A DNA stretch of 64,000 bases, taken from positions 19,308-83,307 of the forward strand of contig NHBO02000001.1 in the NCBI GenBank assembly GCA_002167845.2, given 5' to 3'. The notes beneath the pieces are model-generated. The model was given only the letters and a program-made list of their open reading frames with translations. It made no database searches and was not told the DNA's origin. The stretch is from Phycisphaera sp. TMED9. GTDB taxonomy: Bacteria; Planctomycetota; Phycisphaerae; Phycisphaerales; SM1A02. Position numbers and translations under genes: made by a program. Below, piece after piece: positions 26,094 through 35,470 of the stretch (the stretch's first letter is position 1; every line of letters begins with the position of its first letter).

Positions 26094-29000
26094 GTCTTCC
26101 GTCCTTTGGCGCACGACGTCCGGTTCCCGCGAACCTCCTGATGATGGCGTTGATTCTCGGAGGGATCTACTCCGGGCTTTCGATGCGCCGGGAGTTCTTT
26201 CCGGAGATCGATCCGGAAGCGGCGCGGGTGGAGCTCGTCTACCCCGGTGCGACTCCGAAGGAGCTCGAGGAGTCGATGGCCCGGAAGGTCGAGGATGCGA
26301 TTGGAACGGTGCAGGAAGTTCGCCGGATGGAATCCACGGTCAGCGAGGGCGCCGGCATCATCGTGGTGAAGTTCGAGGAAGGAACCGACGTTGAAAAGGC
26401 GATCTCCGACGTCGAGCGTTCGATCGAGCGGCTTTCCGATCTGCCCACCGATGCGGAACGGATTCGAGTGGTCGAATTCGAGCCCAATCTCCCGGTCATC
26501 ATTCTCACGCTCTTCGGGGATATCGACGAGCGGGTCCTGAAGTCCTCGATGCGATCGATGATCGACGACCTGGAGTCGCTTTCGGGAATGGGATCGCTTC
26601 AGATCTCGGGATTGCGGGATTACGAGATTCGAGTCGCGGTCGATCCGGAGCGGCTGATCGAAAACGGGCTTCCGGTGACGGCGGTCGCCGAGGCGATTCG
26701 ATCCTGGATGCTGGAGCTGCCGAGCGGTGCGATTCGTGGGCCAGGCGGCAACGTCAACGTCCGGACGATGGGCGTGGAGGAGCGGGCCGAGTCCATCGAA
26801 TCGATCGTGGTGCGGGCGGGGCCCACGGGTGAGATGCTGCGGGTCGGTGATCTGGCACGAGTGCAGGACGGCTTCGCGGACGTCGAGGTGGAGGAGCGGT
26901 TCGAGGGGAAGCCGGCGACCAGTCTGACGATCTTCAAGACCGGCTCACAGGATGCGGTCGCGATCGCTCGAATGGCCTACGCCTACGTCGCGGGGAGAAA
27001 GGGAGAACCCTTCACCGGTCCGGTCTGGGCTGGTCCGATGGAGACTTCGGAATGGCAGGCCTACCAACTGGGCCTTGATCGTCCGGAACCCCTGCCCGCC
27101 GAACTGGTGGCTCACAATGATCTCTCGAGGTTCATTCAGGGGCGGCTCGAGCTGCTCTCTCGAAACGCGCTTCAAGGTGGTGGACTGGTTTTTCTGGCGC
27201 TGCTTCTGGTGCTGAATCTTCGGGTCGCCTTCTGGGTCATGGTGGGCTTGTTCACGGCGATCTGCGGAACGCTTCTCGCCATGACGGCCCTTGGTGTGAC
27301 GTTGAATCTCCTGACCATGTTCGGGCTTCTGGTGACGCTCGGGATGCTCACCGACGATGCGATCGTGGTCAGCGAGAACATCACGGCGCGCGGGAGTCTG
27401 GGCGAATCGCCGGTCGATGCGGCGACGCGTGGAGGAAATCAGGTCTTCTGGCCGGTGGTCGGAACCGTTCTGACGACGATCGTCGCATTTCTTCCTTTGA
27501 CGTTCATCAGCGGCAACATCGGAAAACTCCTCGGGGCGCTCCCGATGGTCGTCTTCTGTGCGCTCGCGATCAGTCTCCTCGAGTCGATGTTGATTCTCCC
27601 GTCACACATGGTCCAGGCCCTCAAGGGGATGGTGCAGAGTCGAGGAACCGGAATCTTCGGTTTCGCCGACCGATTCGCTCGATGGCGCGATCGAACCGTG
27701 GTCGCACCGGCCACGCGGTTCTACGGACGCCTCGCGACCAAGAGCGTGCAGTACCGCTGGATCGCCGCCTCGATCGCCCTGGGCCTGCTCGCCATCTCGA
27801 TCGGGATGTACACCGGGGGTCGGGTGCCCTTCGTCTTCCTGCCGACCGAAGACACCGAAAACGTGGTGGTCGATCTCAAGATGCCGACCGGAACGGAGCT
27901 CGCCGAGACCAGGCGGGTGGCTTCGAGGATCGAAGCCGCCGCTCGATCCCAGCCGGAGGTGCAATTCACCAGCCTGGCACTCGGTGCGAGTTTCGATCTG
28001 AATACGGGGCTGGCCAATCCGGGATCGAGTTCGATCGCGCAGATCTTCTTCGAACTTTCTCCGATCGAGAAACGAGATCGACCAAGCACCGAGATCATCG
28101 ATGCGATTCGGAACGCCGCAGGGGACCTGACCGAGGTCGAGCAGATCTTCTGGCGCGAGATCGACGGTGGTCCCGGCGGTCCGGACATCACCTTCGAGGT
28201 CGCGGGAGATGATCGGGTGGCCGTCGATGCCGCGGTCGCGGACGTCCGATCGTTGCTTGCCACCTACGAAGGGGTCTACGGCATCTCGGATGATGACGAT
28301 GTCGCGCAGCGCGAACTTCGGATCTCCTTGCTCCCTGGTGCCGCGTCGCTCGGCGTCACGGTGGCGGAAGTCGCGCAACAGGTCCGAGGTGCGGTCTACG
28401 GGATCGACGCCCATGTCTTCAGCGAGACTCGCGAGGACATCGACGTTCGCGTCTCCTTCGATGCGGAGTCGAGACGGGATCTCGGAGGCGTGGAGCAGAT
28501 GTGGATCTCGACCCGGGACGGACGGTCGATTCCGCTCTCGGAGATCGCGAGGATCGAGGAGGCCGACGGGCGGGCCACGATCCGGCGGATCGATCGTCAA
28601 CGAGCGGTCTCGGTGACCGCCGACGTCGACAGCCTCACGAATCCGGAACAGGTCGTCGCGTCCATGACGCCGGCGCTGGAGTCGATTCGAAGCAAGCATC
28701 GCGGCGTCACGATCAACAGCGGAGGGCGACAACAGGATGTGATCGATGCCTTCGCGTCGCTCCCGATCGCGATGCTGGCCGCGAGCGTGATGATCTACGT
28801 CATTCTCGCGTGGCTTTTCTCGAGCTACATTCAGCCGTTCGCGGTGATGCTGGCGATTCCCTTCGCGCTGATCGGGGTGGTCTGGGGCCATTGGCTTCTG
28901 GGGTTCGAACTGACGTTCCTGAGCCTGATCGGTGTCGTGGCCCTGGCGGGAATCGTGGTGAACAACTCACTCATCTTCGTGGAGTTTCTGAACAAGAACA

Positions 29001-29323
29001 TCGAAGCGGGGATGCCGCTCGCCGAAGCGCTGGTCGACGCGGGCAAACGACGGCTCAGGCCCATCCTGCTGACCACGCTCACCACGGTGCTGGGTCTGAC
29101 GCCATTGATGCTGGAGCAGAGCTTCCAGGCGAGATTCCTCATTCCGATGGCGATCTCGATCACCTTCGGGTTGATGAGTTCGACGTTCCTGACGCTGCTC
29201 GTTCTCCCCGCGATCCTGGTGATCGTCGACGACTTCACCGCGGCAGCTCACTGGTTGTGGTTCGGAATGACCCGGGCCGATCGAGCGAAGATGTTCGATT
29301 CGATGGATCAGGAATCGGCCTGA
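26090..29323 (+). CDS. RND efflux permease (AcrB/HAE1 superfamily)
   Basis: This is the proton-driven inner-membrane pump. Its 1,077 residues match the family. The order is: N-terminal membrane helix (ANLLMMALILGGIYSGLSM) and MRREFFPEIDPE; porter domain one; membrane helices 2-6 with the RND signature GMLTDDAIVVSENI (proton-relay acidic residues); a second porter region; and helices 8-12 with GIVVNNSLIFVEFLNKNIEAG and KRRLRPILLTTLTTVLGLTP. Family placement rather than substrate can be stated; it may export lipophilic compounds or metals. It overlaps the adaptor gene by 4 bases. No outer-membrane TolC-type gene is adjacent. Confidence 0.92.
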   Translation: MSLPSFGARRPVPANLLMMALILGGIYSGLSMRREFFPEIDPEAARVELVYPGATPKELEESMARKVEDAIGTVQEVRRMESTVSEGAGIIVVKFEEGTDVEKAISDVERSIERLSDLPTDAERIRVVEFEPNLPVIILTLFGDIDERVLKSSMRSMIDDLESLSGMGSLQISGLRDYEIRVAVDPERLIENGLPVTAVAEAIRSWMLELPSGAIRGPGGNVNVRTMGVEERAESIESIVVRAGPTGEMLRVGDLARVQDGFADVEVEERFEGKPATSLTIFKTGSQDAVAIARMAYAYVAGRKGEPFTGPVWAGPMETSEWQAYQLGLDRPEPLPAELVAHNDLSRFIQGRLELLSRNALQGGGLVFLALLLVLNLRVAFWVMVGLFTAICGTLLAMTALGVTLNLLTMFGLLVTLGMLTDDAIVVSENITARGSLGESPVDAATRGGNQVFWPVVGTVLTTIVAFLPLTFISGNIGKLLGALPMVVFCALAISLLESMLILPSHMVQALKGMVQSRGTGIFGFADRFARWRDRTVVAPATRFYGRLATKSVQYRWIAASIALGLLAISIGMYTGGRVPFVFLPTEDTENVVVDLKMPTGTELAETRRVASRIEAAARSQPEVQFTSLALGASFDLNTGLANPGSSSIAQIFFELSPIEKRDRPSTEIIDAIRNAAGDLTEVEQIFWREIDGGPGGPDITFEVAGDDRVAVDAAVADVRSLLATYEGVYGISDDDDVAQRELRISLLPGAASLGVTVAEVAQQVRGAVYGIDAHVFSETREDIDVRVSFDAESRRDLGGVEQMWISTRDGRSIPLSEIARIEEADGRATIRRIDRQRAVSVTADVDSLTNPEQVVASMTPALESIRSKHRGVTINSGGRQQDVIDAFASLPIAMLAASVMIYVILAWLFSSYIQPFAVMLAIPFALIGVVWGHWLLGFELTFLSLIGVVALAGIVVNNSLIFVEFLNKNIEAGMPLAEALVDAGKRRLRPILLTTLTTVLGLTPLMLEQSFQARFLIPMAISITFGLMSSTFLTLLVLPAILVIVDDFTAAAHWLWFGMTRADRAKMFDSMDQESA

Positions 29324-29332
29324 GCCGACCGG

Positions 29333-30457
29333 TCATGCGGTCCGAAGCGGGTCTCGGTCCGATCGGCTGATCGAAACTTCAACCTTGAGATCCTCGCGGA
29401 GGCGGCGACGAAGGACTTTCAGCCAACCCCTTTCGGTGTTGGTGTGCCCGGCGAGGATGACTGCGCAGCCGCGGCTTGCGGCATGCAGGACGTCGTGATG
29501 CTTGAGTTCTCCGGTGAGGAACAGGGTGCATCCCTGGTCGATGGCGGGGTCGAGCAGCTCGGCGCCGCTCCCCGCGCACAATCCGATCCGCCCGTGGCGT
29601 CGTCTTCGATCCGCGGTATCGACGGTGAAGCGGTCGGTGCCCAGATGATCCCGGAGGCGTTCGGTGATCGTCGCGATGCTGGCGCCGCGATCAAGCGTGA
29701 CCAATCGGCCCGCTCCGATGGACTGATTCGGCCTCGCCTCCTGTCGGTAGATCTCGATCGGAGGCTCTTCGTACGGGTGCAACGAGCGAATGCGATCGAT
29801 CGCGGCGGCGAGGCCTCGATCTCCGCAGACCATTTCCAATCGAACTTCCTCGACTCGTTCCAGTCGGCCGCGTCGTCCTCGAACCGGATTCGATCGTTCG
29901 CCGCCGCGGTACGTGCCCATCGCTTGAATCTCGATGGAACAGATCTCGTACTCCCCGATCACGCCGGCGCCGACCGAGGCGAGGCCTGTGCGGATTCGGT
30001 CGATCGACTCGGCGGGTCCGTACGTGATGATCTTGACCGTCTCCGACGCCGGGAGTTCCGAAGCGGGATTGATCGCATGTCGGGTCCCGTCCCCCAGGCC
30101 GTCCGCCAACCAGTCGTTGACGCCACCCGTGGCCGCGTCCGCGGCGGTGTGGGGGGAATGGATCGCGATCCCCGAGGAGATCGCCCGCAGGAGAATTCGC
30201 CCGCCCGCATCCGCATCGGTGATCGACTTTCGTGGAGAGAAGATCGGCGGGTGATAGGCGACGATGGCGTCGGCTTTCTTGCGAACCGCTTCATCGAGCA
30301 CCGCTTCGGTCAGATCGATGCAGACCAGGATCCGTCTGACGCGGTCGCCGGCCGAACCGACCAGGAGGCCGACGTTGTCCCACTCTTCTGCGAGTTGGAC
30401 GGGGGCGATCCGCTGCATGGCGGCAGTGAGGGCGGCGATGTCGGGTGTGGTGGCCAT
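29333..30457 (-). CDS. Nif3-like dinuclear metal-centre protein (long form)
   Basis: The ATG at 30457 gives a 374-residue product; longer frames add residues with no family character. The N-terminal half has the NIF3/YbgI fold with EEWDNVGLLVG, AYHPPIFSPRKSIT (metal His) and AIHSPHTAADAATGGVNDWLADGLG. A central PII/CutA-like insertion (about residues 145-265) makes it the long form, like YqfO. The C-terminal half has LFLTGELKHHDVLHAASRGCAVILAGHTNTERG with further metal ligands. The family has been linked to GTP-cyclohydrolase-I-type-2 chemistry, but the true substrate is not settled. It is divergent from the PhoH gene, with TACTCT 7 nt before the ATG. Confidence 0.88.
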   Translation of the reverse strand: MATTPDIAALTAAMQRIAPVQLAEEWDNVGLLVGSAGDRVRRILVCIDLTEAVLDEAVRKKADAIVAYHPPIFSPRKSITDADAGGRILLRAISSGIAIHSPHTAADAATGGVNDWLADGLGDGTRHAINPASELPASETVKIITYGPAESIDRIRTGLASVGAGVIGEYEICSIEIQAMGTYRGGERSNPVRGRRGRLERVEEVRLEMVCGDRGLAAAIDRIRSLHPYEEPPIEIYRQEARPNQSIGAGRLVTLDRGASIATITERLRDHLGTDRFTVDTADRRRRHGRIGLCAGSGAELLDPAIDQGCTLFLTGELKHHDVLHAASRGCAVILAGHTNTERGWLKVLRRRLREDLKVEVSISRSDRDPLRTA

Positions 30458-30464
30458 GGAGAAG

Positions 30465-30470
30465 AGAGTA
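30465..30470 (-). promoter_or_regulatory. Candidate -10 element (TACTCT) for the Nif3-like gene
   Basis: TACTCT on the minus strand lies 7 nt upstream of the ATG, identical in sequence and spacing to that of gatC. No Shine-Dalgarno is visible. Confidence 0.4.
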
Positions 30471-30653
30471 CGCATTTCGGAGATTCGTGGGGTGGCGGGG
30501 CATGTGCCTGATCTTTGCGCCATCTTGAACACAAGAGGTGTTTCGAGGGCTACGCTTCCTCAGGGAGCGGTGCATCCATCTCCCGGCGATGCCGGCGAGG
30601 TCGTTTCCCCCCCCGGTGAGACGAAGTCCAGTACCAGCACGGAGGAACCTGTC

Positions 30654-32126
30654 TTGAGTGATTCGGCTGAAGCGTCCCCGACCCCGATCGAGACCAGAAC
30701 CACGATCGGAGCGGATCCCGCACCGGGTGATTCCACGAAACGCGGGCCGGTGAAAGACCGCAAGTACTTCATTCTGGATACCAACGTCCTGCTTCACAAT
30801 CCGAGCTCCCTCTTCAAGTTCGCGGAGCACGAAGTGGTGATTCCCCTCACCGTCATCGAGGAACTGGATCGATTCAAGAAGAACAATGACGAGACGGGTC
30901 GAAACGCCCGTCAGGCGATCCGATCGCTCGACGAGCTGCGTGGTCGGGGGCGTCTGTTGGAAGGCGTCGAATGGAATGATCAGGGGGGGTCGGTGCGAAT
31001 TCACTCCTGCGACCGGACTCGGCCGTTCTCGCTTGATCTGGACGTCGCGGACAATCGCATCCTCGGAGTGGTCAACGAACTTCATGACTCGGGTCGCGAG
31101 ACGATCTTCATCTCGAAGGACATCAACGCCCGGGTGAAGTGTGATGCGCTCGGAATCCGGTCCGAAGACTTCGGTGCCGACCGCGTGGATGCCGACTGGC
31201 TCTACACCGGCTGGATCGAGTTGGTGGTCCCCGGTGCGGTGATCGACGAGCTCTACGACGAGCGGCAGGTCCATGTCAGTCGGTTCGAGATGTATGCGAG
31301 CACCATCGACGACGGTGACGTCATCGCGAAGCCGGAGCTGTTCCCGAACCAGTTTCTCAAGCTGGTGGACGAAGGCGATGCATCGCACACCGGTCTCGCA
31401 CGGATCCTCGCGGACACCGGGCACGTGATTCCGGTGACCGGCCCGCGGAAGCCGGTGCAGGGGATCATGGCCAGGAACCTGCAGCAGAAGATGGCGTTGG
31501 ACCTGCTTCTCGACGATGACGTCCGACTGGTCACGATGATCGGCCCGGCCGGCTGTGGCAAGACACTGCTCGCGTTGGCCGCGGGGATGCAGAAGGCCCT
31601 CAAGGAGGAGCGGTACGACAAGCTTCTCACCGCCCGGCCGATCATGCCCCTCGGTCGCGACATCGGCTATCTCCCCGGCGACAAGGACGAGAAGCTGGCG
31701 ATGTGGATGCAGCCGATCTTCGACAATCTCTCGTATCTGGTTTCCACTCGAGGTGGTCAGTTCAACGACGCCGACAGTCAGTCCGCGGAGCAACGGCTCG
31801 ATCAACTGCTGGCGACCGGTCGGGTGGTGCTCGAGCCCATCACCTACATCCGGGGTCGTTCGATACCGCATCAGTTCATGCTGGTGGACGAAGCTCAGAA
31901 TCTCTCGCCTCACGAAGTGAGGACCATCGTCAGTCGGGTCGGCGAAGGGACCAAGATCGTCCTCTGCGGTGACATCGGGCAGATCGACAGCCCGTACCTG
32001 GATTCTTCCAGCAACGGACTCAGTCATGTGATCGAGCGGATGAAGAATCACCCGATCGCAGGTCACGTCACGCTGGACCGCACGGAACGCAGCGAACTGG
32101 CATCGATCGCCGCCGACCTTCTCTAG
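30654..32126 (+). CDS. PIN-domain PhoH-family ATPase
   Basis: I choose a TTG start at 30654 because GGAGG lies 8 nt upstream and because the long N-terminal extension of the open frame overlaps the divergent Nif3 gene antisense. The 490-residue protein has an N-terminal PIN nuclease domain (about residues 40-175; ILDTNVLLHNPSSLF, ELDRFKKNNDETGRNARQAIRSLDEL, DVADNRILGVV, ISKDINARVKCDALG, carrying the acidic residues of the active site). A PhoH/RecA-like ATPase follows (about 275-485) with Walker A GPAGCGKT (near 297), the RPIMPLGRDIGYLPGD motif and Walker B VDEAQNLSPHE. The family is linked to RNA processing or decay; the exact target is unknown. A terminator is not obvious. Confidence 0.9.
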   Translation: MSDSAEASPTPIETRTTIGADPAPGDSTKRGPVKDRKYFILDTNVLLHNPSSLFKFAEHEVVIPLTVIEELDRFKKNNDETGRNARQAIRSLDELRGRGRLLEGVEWNDQGGSVRIHSCDRTRPFSLDLDVADNRILGVVNELHDSGRETIFISKDINARVKCDALGIRSEDFGADRVDADWLYTGWIELVVPGAVIDELYDERQVHVSRFEMYASTIDDGDVIAKPELFPNQFLKLVDEGDASHTGLARILADTGHVIPVTGPRKPVQGIMARNLQQKMALDLLLDDDVRLVTMIGPAGCGKTLLALAAGMQKALKEERYDKLLTARPIMPLGRDIGYLPGDKDEKLAMWMQPIFDNLSYLVSTRGGQFNDADSQSAEQRLDQLLATGRVVLEPITYIRGRSIPHQFMLVDEAQNLSPHEVRTIVSRVGEGTKIVLCGDIGQIDSPYLDSSSNGLSHVIERMKNHPIAGHVTLDRTERSELASIAADLL

Positions 32127-32285
32127 AGTCATTCCAGGCTCGGTCGAACTTCCAGGCCACGAATCCGATCGGACTCGTGGCTTGGAGGTGATCAGGCCGA
32201 TATGCTTCGAGGAAATCAGGGTCCGCACACCCTCGGAGACGCTCCGAGGCCACGCCGTTCAACCTGCCAGGGAGATCATGCCAGC

Positions 32286-33092
32286 ATGCTCAAGTCAAGC
32301 AACCCAGCCTTCGGTGACGAGACGATTCGCAATGGTGATTGGTGGAGTGACACCGCGGTCACCGAGACCGCGACGGTTTCCGGCATCATCAACAAGACGG
32401 GGATGTTCGCCTTCGTGCTCGCCATCGCGGGGGCCGGTGGCTACGCCACGATTCAGGCGAACCCCGGCCTTCTCTGGCCGGTGACGCTGATCTCGATGGC
32501 GGTCGTCTTCATCTCGTTCTTCATGATTCGCGGCAGCGCCCGAATGGCTCGAAACGTCGGATTCATCTACTCGGCGTGTCAGGGGTTCATGCTGGGCGGC
32601 ATCGCGGTCATGTTCGAGGGCATTCTCGCGAGCCGGCAGATCGTCGTTCCGGGCGGAATCGTGCTTCAGGCGTTTCTGGTGACGGCCGGCGTGCTGATCG
32701 CGATGCTCGGCCTCTTCAAGGCCGGCATTCTCACCGGAGGTCCGCTCTTCACCCGGGTGGTGATGGTCGCGACCGTCGGCGTGATGGTGGCGATGCTGCT
32801 CTCGTTCGTGGTGAGTTTCTTCGGAGTGAGTGTTCCGTTCATGAATCCCGCTGCGGCGTTCGGAGGTGGAAACGCCGCCCTGATCGGCCTCGGGATCAGC
32901 GCCGCACTCCTGCTTCTGGCGTCGATGTGGTTGATCATCGACTTCCGACGTGCCGAAGAACTCGTCGCCGCAGGCGCCCCCAAGGAGTCGGAGTGGTACG
33001 TGGCCTTCGGGCTCATCGTGACCATCGCCTGGATCTACCTCGAGGCGATGCGACTGATCTTCTACATCGCGGCCTTCACCAACCGGGATTGA
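32286..33092 (+). CDS. Bax inhibitor-1/YccA family membrane protein
   Basis: The ATG at 32286 gives a 268-residue product starting MLKSSNPAFGDET, the usual opening of the bacterial SSNP subset of this family; a second ATG at 32278 is out of frame. A GGGAG site sits just upstream. It has seven hydrophobic segments (TGMFAFVLAIAGAGGYAT, LLWPVTLISMAVVFISFFMI, FIYSACQGFMLGGIAVMF, IVLQAFLVTAGVLIAMLGLF, VVMVATVGVMVAMLLSFVV, LIGLGISAALLLLASMWLII, FGLIVTIAWIYLEAMRLIFY), giving a seven-helix topology. The family forms pH-sensitive calcium leak channels in some bacteria; here that is inference. It is 160 bases downstream of the PhoH gene and has its own terminator. Confidence 0.9.
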   Translation: MLKSSNPAFGDETIRNGDWWSDTAVTETATVSGIINKTGMFAFVLAIAGAGGYATIQANPGLLWPVTLISMAVVFISFFMIRGSARMARNVGFIYSACQGFMLGGIAVMFEGILASRQIVVPGGIVLQAFLVTAGVLIAMLGLFKAGILTGGPLFTRVVMVATVGVMVAMLLSFVVSFFGVSVPFMNPAAAFGGGNAALIGLGISAALLLLASMWLIIDFRRAEELVAAGAPKESEWYVAFGLIVTIAWIYLEAMRLIFYIAAFTNRD

Positions 33093-33117
33093 GTTTCCGC
33101 TCTTCGCGCGGTTCATC

Positions 33118-33166
33118 GAACGAACCCCCTCTCGGCGATCGACTCGCCGCGGGGGGGTTCGTTCTT
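33118..33166 (+). terminator. Terminator-like hairpin after the Bax-inhibitor gene
   Basis: GAACGAACCCCC at 33118-33129 pairs with GGGGGTTCGTTC at 33153-33164, enclosing an inner CGGCGA/TCGCCG stem. The U-tract is weak (TTCTTG). Confidence 0.55.
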
Positions 33167-33190
33167 GTCGATGGAGAGATCCGTCGATCC

Positions 33191-33457
33191 TCAGCTCTTG
33201 AGGGCTTCGACCCGGCTGGTCAGGTCGCCGACCGCCGAGATCCGCACGCCGAAGTTCTCGCCCACCTTGACGGCGGTACCGGTCCCCACAGCCTTGTTGT
33301 TCACCATGATTCGAAGTTCGCCGTTGCTCGCCTGGGGGAACTCGACGATCGCGCCGTGGACGAGATTCACGGCTTCCGCCAGGGGCATTCGCTTCTGGGC
33401 GATCTCGACGATCAGAGGGACTTCAAGCGAGAGGATGGAACTGAGGTTTGAGGTCAT
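33191..33457 (-). CDS. Small SpoA-domain (FliN-like) protein
   Basis: The 88-residue protein is almost entirely a SpoA domain: LEVPLIVEIAQKRMPLAEAVNLVHGAIVEF, then LRIMVNNKAVGTGTAVKVGENFGVRISAV. This is the pattern of the C-terminal dimer-forming part of FliN, the flagellar switch and export protein. No other flagellar or type III secretion gene lies in the window. The gene is isolated between a convergent terminator and a 320-base intergenic region. It may be a true fliN located away from the flagellar cluster, which happens in planctomycetes, or a stand-alone SpoA protein. The N-terminal segment of larger FliN proteins is missing, which fits the minimal FliN. Confidence 0.8.
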   Translation of the reverse strand: MTSNLSSILSLEVPLIVEIAQKRMPLAEAVNLVHGAIVEFPQASNGELRIMVNNKAVGTGTAVKVGENFGVRISAVGDLTSRVEALKS

Positions 33458-33777
33458 GGTCGGTGGTTCGTTTTCGGGCGAGGCATCGGAAGCACGGTCT
33501 CTACTTCATCGGCTTCCGGGGGGATTCTGGTGCACTCCCGCTTCCCGAGATCGACGGGGCGTCCGGGGAGGTGGGTTCGGTGAGCCCGGCAGGCTGAAGA
33601 TCCCAAGGCAGAATCCACGGAATCCGGCTCCTGCGGGGATCATTCGAGAGGAGCACTTTCGGGGCGTGGCGTTTCAACCAGATCCCGAATTCAGTGATGT
33701 GGGGCGTCAGGAGACCCTGAGAGGGTCGAAAAAGCCCAAGGCTGGGTTGGTGGGGTGGCGGCGAGACCTGGTCGGGG
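33458..33777 (-). other. 320-base intergenic region upstream of the SpoA gene and downstream of fabF
   Basis: No gene is supportable. On the minus strand just after fabF there are two short hairpins. GACCCT-GAG-AGGGTC at 33713-33727 is one. The other is AGCC-TTG-GGCT followed by TTTTT (about 33731-33752 read on the minus strand), which could weakly terminate fabF. The rest shows no clear promoter. Confidence 0.4.
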
Positions 33778-35037
33778 TCAATCGCCGCGATATCGACTGA
33801 AGATCAGGCTGACGTTGTGGCCACCGAAGCCGAACGAGTTGTTGATCGCGTACTCGATCTTCTCTTCCCTGGCCGCATTGGCGACGAAGTCGAGGTCGAA
33901 ACCATCGTCGGGGTCTTCGAGGTTCATGGTCGGCGGAAGGATGCCGTTTTCCAGGGCCTTGATGACCGCGACCGACTCGATGCCTCCAGCCGCGCCGAGG
34001 GCGTGGCCGGTCATCGACTTGGTTGAACTCATGGCGAGCTTCTTGGCGTGATCGCCGAAGACGGAATTGACCGCATAGACCTCTGCGGCGTCCCCCAAGG
34101 GGGTGGAGGTGCCGTGGGCGTTGATGTAGCCGATCTGTTCGGGGGCGATTTCCGCATCTCGCAAGGCCCATTTCATGGCCTTGGTCGCGCCGATTCCGCT
34201 CTCCTCCGGGGCGGCGATGTGGTGAGCATCTCCGCTGCTGGCATAGCCGAGGATTTCCCCGTAGATCCGCGCTCCTCGAGCCTTGGCTGATTCGAGATCC
34301 TCGAGGATCAATACGGCGGCACCCTCTGCCAGAACGAAACCGTCTCGGTCCCGATCGAACGGGCGAGAGGCTTTCTCAGGGGCGTCGTTTCGAGTCGACA
34401 AGGCCTTCATCGTTCCAAAGGAGCCGATGCAGAGACGGCTCACGGCGGCCTCCGTACCGCCTGCGAACATGACGTCGGCATCTCCTCGCTGGATCAGTTG
34501 GAAGGCGGCGCCGATCGAATGGCCTCCGGTGGCGCAGGCGGTCGCCGTGGCGATGTTGGCGCCACGGAGGTTGTGTCGAATGGACACGTTGCCTGCACAC
34601 GCGTTCACCATCAGCTTTGGAACGGTGAACGGGCTGATCTTCTTCGGGCTCGTTCGTTCGAGTTTCTGGAGGCCCAGCTCGATCGTGATGATCCCGCCGA
34701 TCCCCGAACCGATCGCCACGCCGCGGCGATCCGGATCGCCGGTTTCGAAGTCGATCCCGCAATCCAGCGCAGCTTCCTCCGCCGCGACGAGGCCGAGCAG
34801 GCTTGCTCGGTCCATTCGCTTGGACTCGCGGACATCCGCGACGTCGGAGGGATCAAAGCCCTTGACCTCTCCCGCGAAGCGGGTCGTCCATTCGTCATCT
34901 TGTTCGAACGCGGTGATGGGGCCGATGCCGGTTCGTCCGGACACCATGCCTTCCCACGTCGAATCGACGTCTGTCCCGAGATCGGTGACGGCACCGAGTC
35001 CGGTGACGACAACCCTGCGGAGGGTGATGGTCTTCAT
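33778..35037 (-). CDS. fabF: 3-oxoacyl-[acyl-carrier-protein] synthase II
   Basis: FabF condenses malonyl-ACP with acyl-ACP in chain elongation. The ATG at 35037 yields a 419-residue protein starting MKTITLRRVVVTGLGAVT; the longer frame adds a sequence without family character. The active site triad is visible: Cys in ATACATGGHSI, His in NAHGTSTPLGD, His in KSMTGHALGAAGG. The C-terminus reads NNSFGFGGHNVSLIFSRY, as expected. It is the last gene of the fab cluster, 64 bases from acpP. A few nucleotides separate the ribosome site from the ATG. Confidence 0.96.
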   Translation of the reverse strand: MKTITLRRVVVTGLGAVTDLGTDVDSTWEGMVSGRTGIGPITAFEQDDEWTTRFAGEVKGFDPSDVADVRESKRMDRASLLGLVAAEEAALDCGIDFETGDPDRRGVAIGSGIGGIITIELGLQKLERTSPKKISPFTVPKLMVNACAGNVSIRHNLRGANIATATACATGGHSIGAAFQLIQRGDADVMFAGGTEAAVSRLCIGSFGTMKALSTRNDAPEKASRPFDRDRDGFVLAEGAAVLILEDLESAKARGARIYGEILGYASSGDAHHIAAPEESGIGATKAMKWALRDAEIAPEQIGYINAHGTSTPLGDAAEVYAVNSVFGDHAKKLAMSSTKSMTGHALGAAGGIESVAVIKALENGILPPTMNLEDPDDGFDLDFVANAAREEKIEYAINNSFGFGGHNVSLIFSRYRGD

Positions 35038-35100
35038 GGGCAGTTGGAGCATTCCGCCTTCGAGACATCGGAAGCTCACGCCACCGATGAACGAGGTCAG

Positions 35101-35349
35101 TCAGCTCTTGTTCAGGTTCTGCTTGATGAATTCGATTGCTTCGCCGACGGTCTGGATCTTTTCGGCGTTCTCGTCTGGGATCGAGGTTTCAAACTCATCC
35201 TCGAACTCCATGACGAGTTCCACGGTATCCAGGCTGTCTGCATTGAGGTCGCCCGTGAAACTCGTTGTTCGCGAGATTTCAGCGCGGTCGACGCCCATCT
35301 GCTCGGCAACGATATCGATCACTTTGGTTTCGATCTCTGCTTCGGTCAC
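35101..35349 (-). CDS. acpP: Acyl carrier protein
   Basis: ACP carries growing acyl chains on a phosphopantetheine. The product starts at a GTG (35349) with GGAG about 8 nt upstream and has 82 residues, a normal ACP length. The four-helix pattern is clear: [19 protein letters not shown], the phosphopantetheine site Ser in [18 protein letters not shown], and [15 protein letters not shown]. It is strongly acidic. It lies between fabG (121 bases upstream) and fabF (64 bases downstream), the order usual in many bacteria. Confidence 0.95.
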   Translation of the reverse strand: MTEAEIETKVIDIVAEQMGVDRAEISRTTSFTGDLNADSLDTVELVMEFEDEFETSIPDENAEKIQTVGEAIEFIKQNLNKS

Positions 35350-35470
35350 GGGTCGGTCTCCAACGAGGCCCTTCCGGGGCCGTCGCAATTGACAGGGATG
35401 ATAGCGGAGGATGGCCTCCCCCTGTGGGAGGCCTGCCTTGAAATCCGGCGACGTCGCCGGGTTTGAGAAG

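Noticed and set aside
30264..30653. N-terminal extension of the PhoH-like frame
   Set aside because: It is antisense to the Nif3 gene, lacks coding character, and a TTG with GGAGG at 30654 gives a proper PIN domain start.
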